From positions 1,116,001-1,180,000 of the forward strand of contig CM082583.2 of NCBI GenBank assembly GCA_040954595.2: 64,000 nucleotides of DNA, read 5' to 3'. Positions 40,372 through 53,882 of the stretch are shown here, one piece after another (position 1 is the first letter of the stretch; each line of letters starts with the position of its first letter). The notes under the pieces were generated by a model. The model made no database searches. It worked only from the letters and a program-made list of their open reading frames with translations, and was not told the origin of the DNA. The translations under genes and the position numbers were made by a program. The DNA is from Balanoglossus misakiensis (taxonomy: Eukaryota > Hemichordata).

Positions 40372-42259
40372 TTAGAAAACCCGTGTGGAAAGTATCTCTA
40401 CCCGTTTGAAACTAAGAAAAGAATTTATTCTTATTTATTTTGTAAAAAAGACAATTTTTCGAAAAAAAGTCGAAAAATTGCAATTTTGTCTTGGGTGATT
40501 CAAATTATACCGCCTTTTCTGGAATTTGCAGCCTTTTTTACAAGAGAACGACACTTCATGCTCCATAATATTTCCGAAAATGAAGAAAAGAGTTAATTTT
40601 TTATGATTTTTCAAAAATTTACCATTTATGTCAAAATATGGACAAAATGGCTATTTTTCTTGAATTCCGTCAATATCTCAGCATTTTTGGAGTGGTCGAG
40701 AGTTTTAACATACAATCAACATGTCATATATGATCAGGGCACCAAATTCGAAGAACAAAGGTTTTTTTTTTTTTTTTCTAAAAATGACATTTTCAAGGAA
40801 AATTTGGTAAAACGCAATTTTGTCTGCAGTGAGCCAAATTAGACGGTCTTTTGTGGAATTTGTATCGATATATACATACGAAGAGCATTCTACACTCCAT
40901 CAGATTTCCGAAAATGTAGAAAACAGGTATTTTTTGTAAATTTCAAAAATTTACCATTTTGACCAAATTGTGGCTAAAATTGTTATTTTCGTGATGAATG
41001 CCGCCAGTGTCACTGCTTTTAAAAGTCATAAAAACTTTTAACATACAAGCAATTGTTTATATATGATCAGGTCACCGAATTAAAAAAATAAAGAATGTTT
41101 TGCCTAAAATGACCTTTTTGGTGCAAAAACGAATAAAACGCAATCTTGTATTAAATCAGTTCATTCAGAGTGCATGTTTTATAATAAGCACCATTTTTAC
41201 ATATAATGGAAATTTCATACATCATCAGATATCCAAATATGAAAAAATGATTTAGATTTTAGATGATTGTCCAAAATTAGCTGATATCTAATAAATGTAG
41301 TATTGAACCGTTCTGTCCCCCCCGCCCCTTACATTATATGCGGTACGCCGATGTCAGCTTACCCGGCAGTACTGTAGGCCGTGCCCCCAACAAACGTCGG
41401 TGTTTGAAACGCCCTGGTTAAATTCGGGCTCTCTCTATAAATCGACAGGCAATAATGCAGTCCTACCGGAACAAATGTCAAGTGTTGAACCGCTGTGACT
41501 TTCCCTGTTCGGTTTGCCCGACTTGGCCAACGTCTTTGTACTAGAGTGACGGGTCTTTTGCAGAGCCAGGCCGAAGGAAATCCGACTTGATCACCGTTGC
41601 TAACGAACGCTGGTGTCTGTCATGGTGTGCCAGGGTTTTAGTCGAGCCAGGCCGTAGGAGATCTGACTTGATCAACGTGGTCAATGTACGCCTGTTTCTG
41701 CTCTAGAGTGCCGGGGCTTCAGCTGAGCCTGGCCCTAGGAAACCCGACGTGATTACCGTAGTTAACTTACGCCAGTCTGTGTCCTATATATAGTGCCAGG
41801 GCATCAGCCGTGCCAGGCCGAAGGAAATGTGAGAAGATCAACGTGGTCTCTGTACGCGTGTTTCTGCTCTAGAGTGCCAGGGCTTTAGCTAAACCATGCC
41901 GTAGGAAATCTGACTTGATCAGAGTTGCTAACGAACGCTAGTGTCTGTCATAGTGTGCCGGGGTTTTAGTCGAGCCAAGCCGTAGGAGATCAGACTTGAT
42001 CAACGTGGTCTCTGTACGCGTGTTTCTGCTCTAGAGTGCCGGGGCTTTATCCAAGCCATGCCGTAGAAAATCTGACTTGATCACCGTTGCTAACGTACGC
42101 TAGTGTCTGTCATATTGTGACGGAGATTTAGCCGAGCCAGGTCTTAGAAAAATCGACTTGTTCAACGTTACCAGTGTGCAACTGTTTCTGCTCTAGAGTG
42201 TCAGGGTTTTAGCCGACTTATGCTGTAGGAAATCTGAGTTGATGAACGGGAATTCAATG
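40372..42259 (+). repeat. Satellite unit 21 (1888 bp), lacks two 81-bp modules
   Basis: Module 2 is fused to module 4 near 41660-41690 (GATCTGACTTGATCAACGTGG), exactly 162 bp shorter than unit 18. The poly-C is interrupted by a G. Unit 23 is a copy. Confidence 0.92.
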
Positions 42260-44308
42260 TTAGAAAACCCGTGTGGAAAGTATCTCTACCCGTTTGAAAC
42301 TATGAAAATAATTTATTCTTATTTATTTTGTAAAAAAAGACAATTTTTCGAAAAAAAGTTGAAAATGGTAATTTTGTCTTGGGTGATTCAAATTATACCG
42401 CCTTTTCTGCAATTTGCAGCACTTTTTGCAAGAGAACGACACTTCATGCTCCATAATATTTCCGAAAATGAAGAAAAGAGTTAATTTTTTATGATTTTTC
42501 AAAAATTTACCATTTTTGTCAAAATATGGCCAAAATGGCTATTTTTCTTGAATTCCGTCAATATCTCTGCATTTTTGGAGTGGTCGAGAGTTTTAACATA
42601 CAATCAACATGTCATATATGATCAGGGCACCAAATTCGAAGAACAAAGGTTTTTTTATTTTTTTTTCTAAAAATGACATTTTCAAGGAAAATTTGGTAAA
42701 ACGCAATTTTGTCTGCAGTGAGCCAAATTAGATTGTCTTTTGTGGAATTTGTATCGATATATACATACGAAGAGCATTCTATACTCCATCAGATTTCCGA
42801 AAATGTAGAAAACAGGTATTTTTTGTAATTTTCAAAAATTTACCATTTTGACCGAATTGTGGCTAAAATTGTTATTTTCGTGTTGAATGCCGCCAGTGTC
42901 ACTGCTTTTAAAAGTCATTAAAACTTTTAACACACAAGCAATTGTTTATATATGATCAGGTCACCGAATTTAAAGAATAAAGAATGTTTTCCCTAAAAAT
43001 GACCTTTTTGGTGCAAAAACGAATAAAACGCAATTTTGTATTAAATCAGTTCATTCAGAGTGCATTTTTTATAATCAGCACCATTTTTACATATAATGGA
43101 AATTTCATACATCATCAGATATCCAAATATGAAAAAAATGATTTAGATTTTAGATGATTGTCCAAAAGTAGCTGATATCTAATAAATGTAGTATTGAACC
43201 GTTCTGTTCCCCCCCCCCCTACATTACATGCGGTACGCCGATGTCAGCTTACCCGTCAGTACTGCAGGCCGTGCCCACAACTAACGTCGGTGTTTGAAAC
43301 GCCCTGGTTAAATTCGGGCTTTCTCTATAAATTGACAGGCAATAATGTAGTCCTACCGGAACAAATGTCGAGTGTTGACCCGCTGTGACTTCCCCTCTTC
43401 GGTTTGCCCGACTTAGCCAACGTCTTTGTACTAGAGTGTCGGGTCTTTTGCAGAGCCAGGCCGAAGGAAATCCGACTTGATCACCGTTGCTAACGAACGC
43501 TAGTGTCTGTCATGGTGTGCCAGGGTTTTAGTCGAGCCAGGCCGTAGGAGATCTGACTGGATCATCGTGGTCAATGTACGCGTGTTTCCGCTCTAAAGTG
43601 CCGGGGCTTCAGCTAAACCAGGCCGTAGGAAATCCGACGTAATCACCGTTGATAACTTACGCCAGTCTGTGTCATATAGAGCCGGTGCACCAGCCGAGTC
43701 ACGCCGTAGGAATCTGATTTGATCAACGTGGTCAATGTACGCCTGTTTCTGCTCTAGAGTGCCGGGCTTCAGCTGAGCCAGGCCGTAGGAAACCCGACGT
43801 GATTACCGTTGTTAACTTACGCCAGTCTGTGTCCTATATATAGTGCGGGGCATCAGCCGTGCCAGGCCTAAGGAAATGTGAGTAGATCAACGTGGTCTCT
43901 GTACGCGTGTTTCTGCTCTAGAGTGCCAGGGCTTTAGCCAAGCCATGCCGTAGGAAATCTGACTTGATCAACGTTGCTAACGAACGCTAGTGTCTGTCAT
44001 AGTGTGCCGGGGTTTTAGTCGAGCCAAGCCGTAGGAGATCAGACTTGATCAACGTGGTCTCTGTACGCGTGTTTCTGCTCTAGAGTGCCGGGGCTTTATC
44101 CAACCCATGCCGTAGAAAATCTGACTTGATCACCGTTGCTAACGTACGCTAGTGTCTGTCATATTGTGACGGAGATTTAGCCGAGCCAGGCCGTAGAAAA
44201 ATCGACTTGTTCAACGTTACCAGTGTGCAACTGTTTCTGCTCTAGAGTGTCAGGGTTTTAGCTGACTTATGCTGTAGGAAATCTGAGTTGATGAACGGGA
44301 ATTCAATG
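42260..44308 (+). repeat. Satellite unit 22 (2049 bp)
   Basis: Complete unit. It spans the junction between the two copies of the 3.94-kb block: its left part ends copy 1 and its right part begins copy 2. Confidence 0.9.
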
Positions 44309-46196
44309 TTAGAAAACCCGTGTGGAAAGTATCTCTACCCGTTTGAAACTAAGAAAAGAATTTATTCTTATTTATTTTGTAAAAAAGACAATTTTTCGAA
44401 AAAAAGTCGAAAAATTGCAATTTTGTCTTGGGTGATTCAAATTATACCGCCTTTTCTGGAATTTGCAGCCTTTTTTACAAGAGAACGACACTTCATGCTC
44501 CATAATATTTCCGAAAATGAAGAAAAGAGTTAATTTTTTATGATTTTTCAAAAATTTACCATTTATGTCAAAATATGGACAAAATGGCTATTTTTCTTGA
44601 ATTCCGTCAATATCTCAGCATTTTTGGAGTGGTCGAGAGTTTTAACATACAATCAACATGTCATATATGATCAGGGCACCAAATTCGAAGAACAAAGGTT
44701 TTTTTTTTTTTTTTCTAAAAATGACATTTTCAAGGAAAATTTGGTAAAACGCAATTTTGTCTGCAGTGAGCCAAATTAGACGGTCTTTTGTGGAATTTGT
44801 ATCGATATATACATACGAAGAGCATTCTACACTCCATCAGATTTCCGAAAATGTAGAAAACAGGTATTTTTTGTAAATTTCAAAAATTTACCATTTTGAC
44901 CAAATTGTGGCTAAAATTGTTATTTTCGTGATGAATGCCGCCAGTGTCACTGCTTTTAAAAGTCATAAAAACTTTTAACATACAAGCAATTGTTTATATA
45001 TGATCAGGTCACCGAATTAAAAAAATAAAGAATGTTTTGCCTAAAATGACCTTTTTGGTGCAAAAACGAATAAAACGCAATCTTGTATTAAATCAGTTCA
45101 TTCAGAGTGCATGTTTTATAATAAGCACCATTTTTACATATAATGGAAATTTCATACATCATCAGATATCCAAATATGAAAAAATGATTTAGATTTTAGA
45201 TGATTGTCCAAAATTAGCTGATATCTAATAAATGTAGTATTGAACCGTTCTGTCCCCCCCGCCCCTTACATTATATGCGGTACGCCGATGTCAGCTTACC
45301 CGGCAGTACTGTAGGCCGTGCCCCCAACAAACGTCGGTGTTTGAAACGCCCTGGTTAAATTCGGGCTCTCTCTATAAATCGACAGGCAATAATGCAGTCC
45401 TACCGGAACAAATGTCAAGTGTTGAACCGCTGTGACTTTCCCTGTTCGGTTTGCCCGACTTGGCCAACGTCTTTGTACTAGAGTGACGGGTCTTTTGCAG
45501 AGCCAGGCCGAAGGAAATCCGACTTGATCACCGTTGCTAACGAACGCTGGTGTCTGTCATGGTGTGCCAGGGTTTTAGTCGAGCCAGGCCGTAGGAGATC
45601 TGACTTGATCAACGTGGTCAATGTACGCCTGTTTCTGCTCTAGAGTGCCGGGGCTTCAGCTGAGCCTGGCCCTAGGAAACCCGACGTGATTACCGTAGTT
45701 AACTTACGCCAGTCTGTGTCCTATATATAGTGCCAGGGCATCAGCCGTGCCAGGCCGAAGGAAATGTGAGAAGATCAACGTGGTCTCTGTACGCGTGTTT
45801 CTGCTCTAGAGTGCCAGGGCTTTAGCTAAACCATGCCGTAGGAAATCTGACTTGATCAGAGTTGCTAACGAACGCTAGTGTCTGTCATAGTGTGCCGGGG
45901 TTTTAGTCGAGCCAAGCCGTAGGAGATCAGACTTGATCAACGTGGTCTCTGTACGCGTGTTTCTGCTCTAGAGTGCCGGGGCTTTATCCAAGCCATGCCG
46001 TAGAAAATCTGACTTGATCACCGTTGCTAACGTACGCTAGTGTCTGTCATATTGTGACGGAGATTTAGCCGAGCCAGGTCTTAGAAAAATCGACTTGTTC
46101 AACGTTACCAGTGTGCAACTGTTTCTGCTCTAGAGTGTCAGGGTTTTAGCCGACTTATGCTGTAGGAAATCTGAGTTGATGAACGGGAATTCAATG
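44309..46196 (+). repeat. Satellite unit 23 (1888 bp), copy of unit 21
   Basis: Same length, same module 2/4 fusion and same G-interrupted poly-C as unit 21. I found no clear difference between them by eye. Confidence 0.92.
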
Positions 46197-48253
46197 TTAG
46201 AAAACCCGTGTGGAAAGTATCTCTACCCGTTTGAAACTATGAAAATAATTTATTCTTATTTATTTTGTAAAAAAAGACAATTTTTCGAAAAAAAGTTGAA
46301 AATGGTAATTTTGTCTTGGGTGATTCAAATTATACCGCCTTTTCTGCAATTTGCAGCACTTTTTGCAAGAGAACGACACTTCATGCTCCATAATATTTCC
46401 GAAAATGAAGAAAAGAGTTAATTTTTTATGATTTTTCAAAAATTTACCATTTTTGTCAAAATATGGCCAAAATGGCTATTTTTCTTGAATTCCGTCAATA
46501 TCTCTGCATTTTTGGAGTGGTCGAGAGTTTTAACATACAATCAACATGTCATATATGATCAGGGCACCAAATTCGAAGAACAAAGGTTTTTTTATTTTTT
46601 TTTCTAAAAATGACATTTTCAAGGAAAATTTGGTAAAACGCAATTTTGTCTGCAGTGAGCCAAATTAGATTGTCTTTTGTGGAATTTGTATCGATATATA
46701 CATACGAAGAGCATTCTATACTCCATCAGATTTCCGAAAATGTAGAAAACAGGTATTTTTTGTAATTTTCAAAAATTTACCATTTTGACCAAATTATGGC
46801 TAAAATTGTTATTTTCGTGTTGAATGCCGCCAGTGTCACTGCTTTTAAAAGTCATAAAAACTTTTATCATACAAGCAATTGTTTATATATGATCAGGTCA
46901 CCGAATTAAAAAAAATAAAGAATGTTTGGCCTAAAAATGACCTTTTTGGTGCAAAAACGAATAAAACGCAATTTTGTATTAAATAACCTCATTCAGAGTG
47001 CATTTTTTTATAATCAGCACCATTTTTACATATAATGGAAATTTCATACATCACCAGATATCCAAATATGAAAAAATGATTTAGTTTTTAGATGATTGTC
47101 CAAAATTAGCTGATATCTAATAAATGTAGTATTGAACCGTTCTGTTCCCCCCCCCCTTCCCCTACATTATATGCGGTACGCCGATGTCAGCTTACCCGGC
47201 AGTACTGCAGGCCGTGCCCCCACCTAACGTCGGTGTTTGAAACGCCCTGGTTAAATTCGGGCTTTCTCTATAAATTGACAGGCAATAATGCAGTCCTACC
47301 CGAACAAATGTCGAGTGTTGACACGCTGTGACTTTCCCTCTTCGGTTTGCCCGACTTAGCCGACGTCTTTGTACTAGAGTGTCGGGTCTTTTGCAGAGCC
47401 AGGCCGAAGGAAATCCGACTTGATCACCGTTGCTAACGAACGCTAGTGTCTGTCATGGTGTGCCGGGGTTTTAGTCGAGCCAGGCCGTAGGAGATCTGAC
47501 TTGATCATCGTGGTCAATGTACGCGTGTTTCCGCTCTAAAGTGCCGGGGCTTCAGCTAAACCAGGCCGTAGGAAATCCGACGTAATCACCGTTGATAACT
47601 TACGCCAGTCTGTGTCATATAGAGCCGGTGCACCAGCCGAGTCACGCCGTAGGAAATCTGACTTGATCAACGTGGTCAATGTACGCCTGTTTCTGCTCTA
47701 GAGTGCCGGGGCTTCAGCTGAGCCAGGCCGTAGGAAACCCGACGTGATTACAGTTGTTAACTTACGCCAGTCTGTGTCCTATATATAGTGCCGGGGCATC
47801 AGCCGTGCCAGGCCGAAGGAAATGTGAGTAGATCAACGTGGTCTCTGTACGCGTGTTTCTGCTCTAGAGTGTCAGGGCTTTAGCAAAGCCATGCCGTAGG
47901 AAATCTGACTTGATCAACGTTGCTAGCGAACGCTAGTGTCTGTCATATTGTGCCGGGGTTTTAGTCGAGCCAAGCCGTAGGAGATCAGACTTGATCAACG
48001 TGGTCTCTGTACGCGTGTTTCTGCTCTTGAGTGCCGGGGCTTTATCCAAGCCATGCCGTAGAAAATCTGACTTGATCACCGTTGCTAACGTACGCTAGTG
48101 TCTGTCATATTGTGACGGAGATTTAGCCGAGCCAGGCCGTAAAAAATCGACTTGTTCAACGTTACCAGTTTGCAACTGTTTCTGCTCTAGAGTGTCAGGG
48201 TTTTAGCCGATTTATGCTGTAGGAAATCAGAGTTGATGAACGGGAATTCAATG
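46197..48253 (+). repeat. Satellite unit 24 (2057 bp)
   Basis: Its left part repeats unit 22 (CTGCAATTTGCAGCAC variant). From about 46792 it switches to the variants of units 25-28 (AAATTATGGC, AATAACCTCATTCAG), so the block duplication ends here. Confidence 0.9.
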
Positions 48254-50988
48254 TTAGAAAACCCGTGTGGAAAGTATCTCTACCCGTTTGAAACTAAGAA
48301 AAGAATTTATTCTTATTTATTTTGTAAAAAAGACAATTTTTCGAAACAAAGGCGAAAATGGTAATTTTGTCTTGGGTGATTCAAATTATACCACCTTTTC
48401 TGGAATTTGCAGCACTTTTTAATAATAATAATAATATAATTTATTTGTATAGCGTCAGTATCCACAAAAAAAAATGTGATCAATGACGCTTAAAGCAAAA
48501 GTACAATACAACAAATGGCTAAAAAACAGATTTAAAAAGTAAAGTTTTAACATTTGATTTAAAAACAGATAAGTCTGGTGCCTGGGGAATGGTGAGTGGA
48601 AGATTATTCCAAAGAATTGGAGCAGCAACAGTAAAAGCACGATCACCATAACTCTTGGTTCGTGATCGAACAGGGCAGAGTTTGAACTGATCAGCTGACC
48701 TTAAATTGCGACATGGAACATATAGATTAGTCATGCTAGAAAGATAGATTGGACCAAGTTTATGAATGGATTTAAAAATGAGAACTAACATCTTAAAAAC
48801 AATACGCTCTGTAACAGGTAGCCAGTGCAACTGATACAAAATTGGAGTGATGTGACAGGTGATTTTAGAACGAGTTACAATTCTAGCAGCAATATTCTGA
48901 ACGCGTTGGATACGGTTGATTGAATACTTCGGGAGCCCAAATAAAAGTGAATTACATGAATCAATTCGAGACGTAATGAATGCATGAACTAATTGCTCTG
49001 TAGCTGAATGAGATAAATATTTGCGGATAAGCGCAATGCGACGTAAATGAAAAGTGGCAGAGCGGCAGATCTGTCCAATATGTGGCTTCATTGTTACAAG
49101 AGAACGACACTTCATGCTCCATAATATTTCCGAAAATGAAGAAAAGAGTTAATTTTTTATGATTTTTCAAAAATTTACCATTTTTGTCAAAATATGGCCA
49201 AAATGGCTATTTTTCTTGAATTCCGTCAATATCTCTGCATTTTTGGAGTGGTCGAGAGTTTTAACATACAATCAACATGTCATATATGATCAGGGCACCA
49301 AATTCGAAGAACAAAGGTTTTTTTATTTTTTTTTCTAAAAATGACATTTTCAAGGAAAATTTGGTAAAACGCAATTTTGTCTGCAGTGAGCCAAATTAGA
49401 TTGTCTTTTGTGGAATTTGTATCGATATATACATACGAAGAGCATTCTATACTCCATCAGATTTCCGAAAATGTAGAAAACAGGTATTTTTTGTAATTTT
49501 CAAAAATTTACCATTTTGACCAAATTATGGCTAAAATTGTTATTTTCGTGTTGAATGCCGCCAGTGTCACTGCTTTTAAAAGTCATAAAAACTTTTAACA
49601 TACAAGCAATTGTTTATATATGATCAGGTCACCGAATTAAAAAAAATAAAGAATGTTTGGCCTAAAAATGACCTTTTTGGTGCAAAAACGAATAAAACGC
49701 AATTTTGTATTAAATAACCTCATTCAGAGTGCATTTTTTTATAATCAGCACCATTTTTACATATAATGGAAATTTCATACATCACCAGATATCCAAATAT
49801 GAAAAAATGATTTAGATTTTAGATGATTGTCCAAAATTAGCTGATATCTAATAAATGTAGTATTGAACCGTTCTGTTCCCCCCCCCCCCCCTTCCCCTAC
49901 ATTATATGCGGTACGCCGATGTCAGCTTACCCGGCAGTACTGCAGGCCGTGCCCCCACCTAACGTCGGTGTTTGAAACGCCCTGGTTAAATTCGGGCTTT
50001 CTCTATAAATTGACAGGCAATAATGCAGTCCTACCCGAACAAATGTCGAGTGTTGACACGCTGTGACTTTCCCTCTTCGGTTTGCCCGACTTAGCCGACG
50101 TCTTTGTACTAGAGTGTCGGGTCTTTTGCAGAGCCAGGCCGAAGGAAATCCGACTTGATCACCGTTGCTAACGAACGCTAGTGTCTGTCATGGTGTGCCG
50201 GGGTTTTAGTCGAGCCAGGCCGTAGGAGATCTGACTTGATCATCGTGGTCAATGTACGCGTGTTTCCGCTCTAAAGTGCCGGGGCTTCAGCTAAACCAGG
50301 CCGTAGGAAATCCGACGTAATCACCGTTGATAACTTACGCCAGTCTGTGTCATATAGAGCCGGTGCACCAGCCGAGTCACGCCGTAGGAAATCTGACTTG
50401 ATCAACGTGGTCAATGTACGCCTGTTTCTGCTCTAGAGTGCCGGGGCTTCAGCTGAGCCAGGCCGTAGGAAACCCGACGTGATTACAGTTGTTAACTTAC
50501 GCCAGTCTGTGTCCTATATATAGTGCCGGGGCATCAGCCGTGCCAGGCCGAAGGAAATGTGAGTAGATCAACGTGGTCTCTGTACGCGTGTTTCTGCTCT
50601 AGAGTGTCAGGGCTTTAGCAAAGCCATGCCGTAGGAAATCTGACTTGATCAACGTTGCTAGCGAACGCTAGTGTCTGTCATATTGTGCCGGGGTTTTAGT
50701 CGAGCCAAGCCGTAGGAGATCAGACTTGATCAACGTGGTCTCTGTACGAGTGTTTCTGCTCTTGAGTGCCGGGGCTTTATCCAAGCCATGCCGTAGAAAA
50801 TCTGACTTGATCACCGTTGCTAACGTACGCTAGTGTCTGTCATATTGTGACGGAGATTTAGCCGAGCCAGGCCGTAAAAAATCGACTTGTTCAACGTTAC
50901 CAGTTTGCAACTGTTTCTGCTCTAGAGTGTCAGGGTTTTAGCCGATTTATGCTGTAGGAAATCAGAGTTGATGAACGGGAATTCAATG
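48254..50988 (+). repeat. Satellite unit 25 (2735 bp), carries LINE copy 1
   Basis: The unit is interrupted at 48421 by a 673-bp LINE fragment. Without it the unit is about 2062 bp. It has ATACCACCTTTTC and GAAACAAAGGCG variants shared with units 26, 27 and 29. Confidence 0.92.
48421..49093 (-). mobile_element. 5'-truncated LINE fragment, copy 1 (CR1/L2/Jockey-like)
   Basis: A non-LTR retrotransposon 3' fragment on the minus strand. Its coding part (about 49093 to 48519) holds the post-catalytic C-terminal region typical of CR1/L2/Jockey-type reverse transcriptases: a stretch like FITSRIDSCNSLLFGLP, then RIQRVQNIAARIV, LHWLPVTERI and PILWNNLPL. The catalytic YADD region is missing. A short 3' UTR ends in (ATT)n on the element strand, here AATAATAAT at 48421, instead of poly(A). 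It sits in the satellite sequence CACTTTTT|ACAAGAGAACG; I see at most 2-3 bp of target duplication. The first eight residues of the open frame (MKCRSLVT) come from the satellite, not the LINE. The coding frame ends with TAG at 48519-48521. Confidence 0.88.
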
Positions 50989-53715
50989 TTAGAAAACCCG
51001 TGTGGAAAGTATCTCTACCCGTTTGAAACTAAGAAAAGAATTTATTCTTATTTATTTTGTAAAAAAGACAATTTTTCGAAACAAAGGCGAAAATGGTAAT
51101 TTTGTCTTGGGTGATTCAAATTATACCACCTTTTCTGGAATTTGCAGCACTTTTTAATAATAATAATATAATTTATTTGTATAGCGTCAGTATCCACAAA
51201 AAAAATGTGATCAATGACGCTTAAAGCAAAAGTACAATACAACAAATGGCTTAAAAACAGATTTAAAAAGTAAAGTTTTAACATTTGATTTAAAAACAGA
51301 TAAGTCTGGTGCCTGGGGAATGGTGAGTGGAAGATTATTCCAAAGAATTGGAGCAGCAACAGTAAAAGCACGATCACCATAACTCTTGGTTCGTGATCGA
51401 ACAGGGCAGAGTTTGAACTGATCAGCTGACCTTAAATTGCGACATGGAACATATAGATTAGTCATGCTAGAAAGATAGATTGGACCAAGTTTATGAATGG
51501 ATTTAAAAATGAGAACTAACATCTTAAAAACAATACGCTCTGTAACAGGTAGCCAGTGCAACTGATACAAAATTGGAGTGATGTGACAGGTGATTTTAGA
51601 ACGAGTTACAATTCTAGCAGCAATATTCTGAACGCGTTGGATACGGTTGATTGAATACTTCGGGAGCCCAAATAAAAGTGAATTACATGAATCAATTCGA
51701 GACGTAATGAATGCATGAACTAATTGCTCTGTAGCTGAATGAGATAAATATTTGCGGATAAGCGCAATGCGACGTAAATGAAAAGTGGCAGAGCGGCAGA
51801 TCTGTCCAATATGTGGCTTCATTGTTACAAGAGAACGACACTTCATGCTCCATAATATTTCCGAAAATGAAGAAAAGAGTTAATTTTTTATGATTTTTTA
51901 AAATTTTACCATTTTTGTCAAAATATGGCCAAAATGGCTCTTTTTTCTTGAATTCCGTCAATATCTCTGCATTTTTGGAGTGGTCGAGAGTTTTAACATA
52001 CAATCAACATGTCATATATGATCAGGGCACCAAATTCGAAGAACAAAGGTTTTTTTATTTTTTTTTCTAAAAATGACATTTTCAAGGAAAATTTGGTAAA
52101 ACGCAATTTTGTCTGCAGTGAGCCAAATTAGATTGTCTTTTGTGGAATTTGTATCGATATATACATACGAAGAGCATTCTATACTCCATCAGATTTCCGA
52201 AAATGTAGAAAACAGGTATTTTTTGTAATTTTCAAAAATTTACCATTTTGACCAAATTATGGCTAAAATTGTTATTTTCGTGTTGAATGCCGCCAGTGTC
52301 ACTGCTTTTAAAAGTCATAAAAACTTTTAACATACAAGCAATTGTTTATATATGATCAGGTCACCGAATTAAAAAAAATAAAGAATGTTTGGCCTAAAAA
52401 TGACCTTTTTGGTGCAAAAACGAATAAAACGCAATTTTGTATTAAATAACCTCATTCAGAGTGCATTTTTTTATAATCAGCACCATTTTTACATATAATG
52501 GAAATTTCATACATCACCAGATATCCAAATATGAAAAAATGATTTAGATTTTAGATGATTGTCCAAAATTAGCTGATATCTAATAAATGTAGTATTGAAC
52601 CGTTCTGTTCCCCCCCCCCTCCCCTACATTATATGCGGTACGCCGATGTCAGCTTACCCGGCAGTACTGCAGGCCGTGCCCCCACCTAACGTCGGTGTTT
52701 GAAACGCCCTGGTTAAATTCGGGCTTTCTCTATAAATTGACAGGCAATAATGCAGTCCTACCCGAACAAATGTCGAGTGTTGACACGCTGTGACTTTCCC
52801 TCTTCGGTTTGCCCGACTTAGCCGACGTCTTTGTACTAGAGTGTCGGGTCTTTTGCAGAGCCAGGCCGAAGGAAATCCGACTTGATCACCGTTGCTAACG
52901 AACGCTAGTGTCTGTCATGGTGTGCCGGGGTTTTAGTCGAGCCAGGCCGTAGGAGATCTGACTTGATCATCGTGGTCAATGTACGCGTGTTTCCGCTCTA
53001 AAGTGCCGGGGCTTCAGCTAAACCAGGCCGTAGGAAATCCGACGTAATCACCGTTGATAACTTACGCCAGTCTGTGTCATATAGAGCCGGTGCACCAGCC
53101 GAGTCACGCCGTAGGAAATCTGACTTGATCAACGTGGTCAATGTACGCCTGTTTCTGCTCTAGAGTGCCGGGGCTTCAGCTGAGCCAGGCCGTAGGAAAC
53201 CCGACGTGATTACAGTTGTTAACTTACGCCAGTCTGTGTCCTATATATAGTGCCGGGGCATCAGCCGTGCCAGGCCGAAGGAAATGTGAGTAGATCAACG
53301 TGGTCTCTGTACGCGTGTTTCTGCTCTAGAGTGTCAGGGCTTTAGCAAAGCCATGCCGTAGGAAATCTGACTTGATCAACGTTGCTAGCGAACGCTAGTG
53401 TCTGTCATATTGTGCCGGGGTTTTAGTCGAGCCAAGCCGTAGGAGATCAGACTTGATCAACGTGGTCTCTGTACGCGTGTTTCTGCTCTTGAGTGCCGGG
53501 GCTTTATCCAAGCCATGCCGTAGAAAATCTGACTTGATCACCGTTGCTAACGTACGCTAGTGTCTGTCATATTGTGACGGAGATTTAGCCGAGCCAGGCC
53601 GTAAAAAATCGACTTGTTCAACGTTACCAGTTTGCAACTGTTTCTGCTCTAGAGTGTCAGGGTTTTAGCCGATTTATGCTGTAGGAAATCAGAGTTGATG
53701 AACGGGAATTCAATG
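50989..53715 (+). repeat. Satellite unit 26 (2727 bp), carries LINE copy 2
   Basis: Same insertion site as unit 25. To the right of the LINE it has GGCTCTTTTTTCTTG, shared with unit 27 but not unit 25. Confidence 0.92.
51156..51824 (-). mobile_element. 5'-truncated LINE fragment, copy 2, stop codon lost
   Basis: Same fragment at the same satellite position as copy 1, with one fewer AAT unit in the tail. The LINE terminal TAG is changed to AAG, so the frame runs 13 codons further into the 3' UTR (open frame 51211-51846, 211 codons including the satellite-derived start). Nothing suggests it is expressed or selected. Confidence 0.88.
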
Positions 53716-53882
53716 TTAGAAAACCCGTGTGGAAAGTATCTCTACCCGTTTGAAACTAAGAAAAGAATTTATTCTTATTTATTTTGTAAAAAAGACAATT
53801 TTTCGAAACAAAGGCGAAAATGGTAATTTTGTCTTGGGTGATTCAAATTATACCACCTTTTCTGGAATTTGCAGCACTTTTT

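Noticed and set aside
48519-49115. A functional protein-coding gene of 198 codons
   Set aside because: It is the C-terminal remnant of a LINE reverse transcriptase, 5'-truncated without catalytic motifs, with its first codons donated by the satellite.
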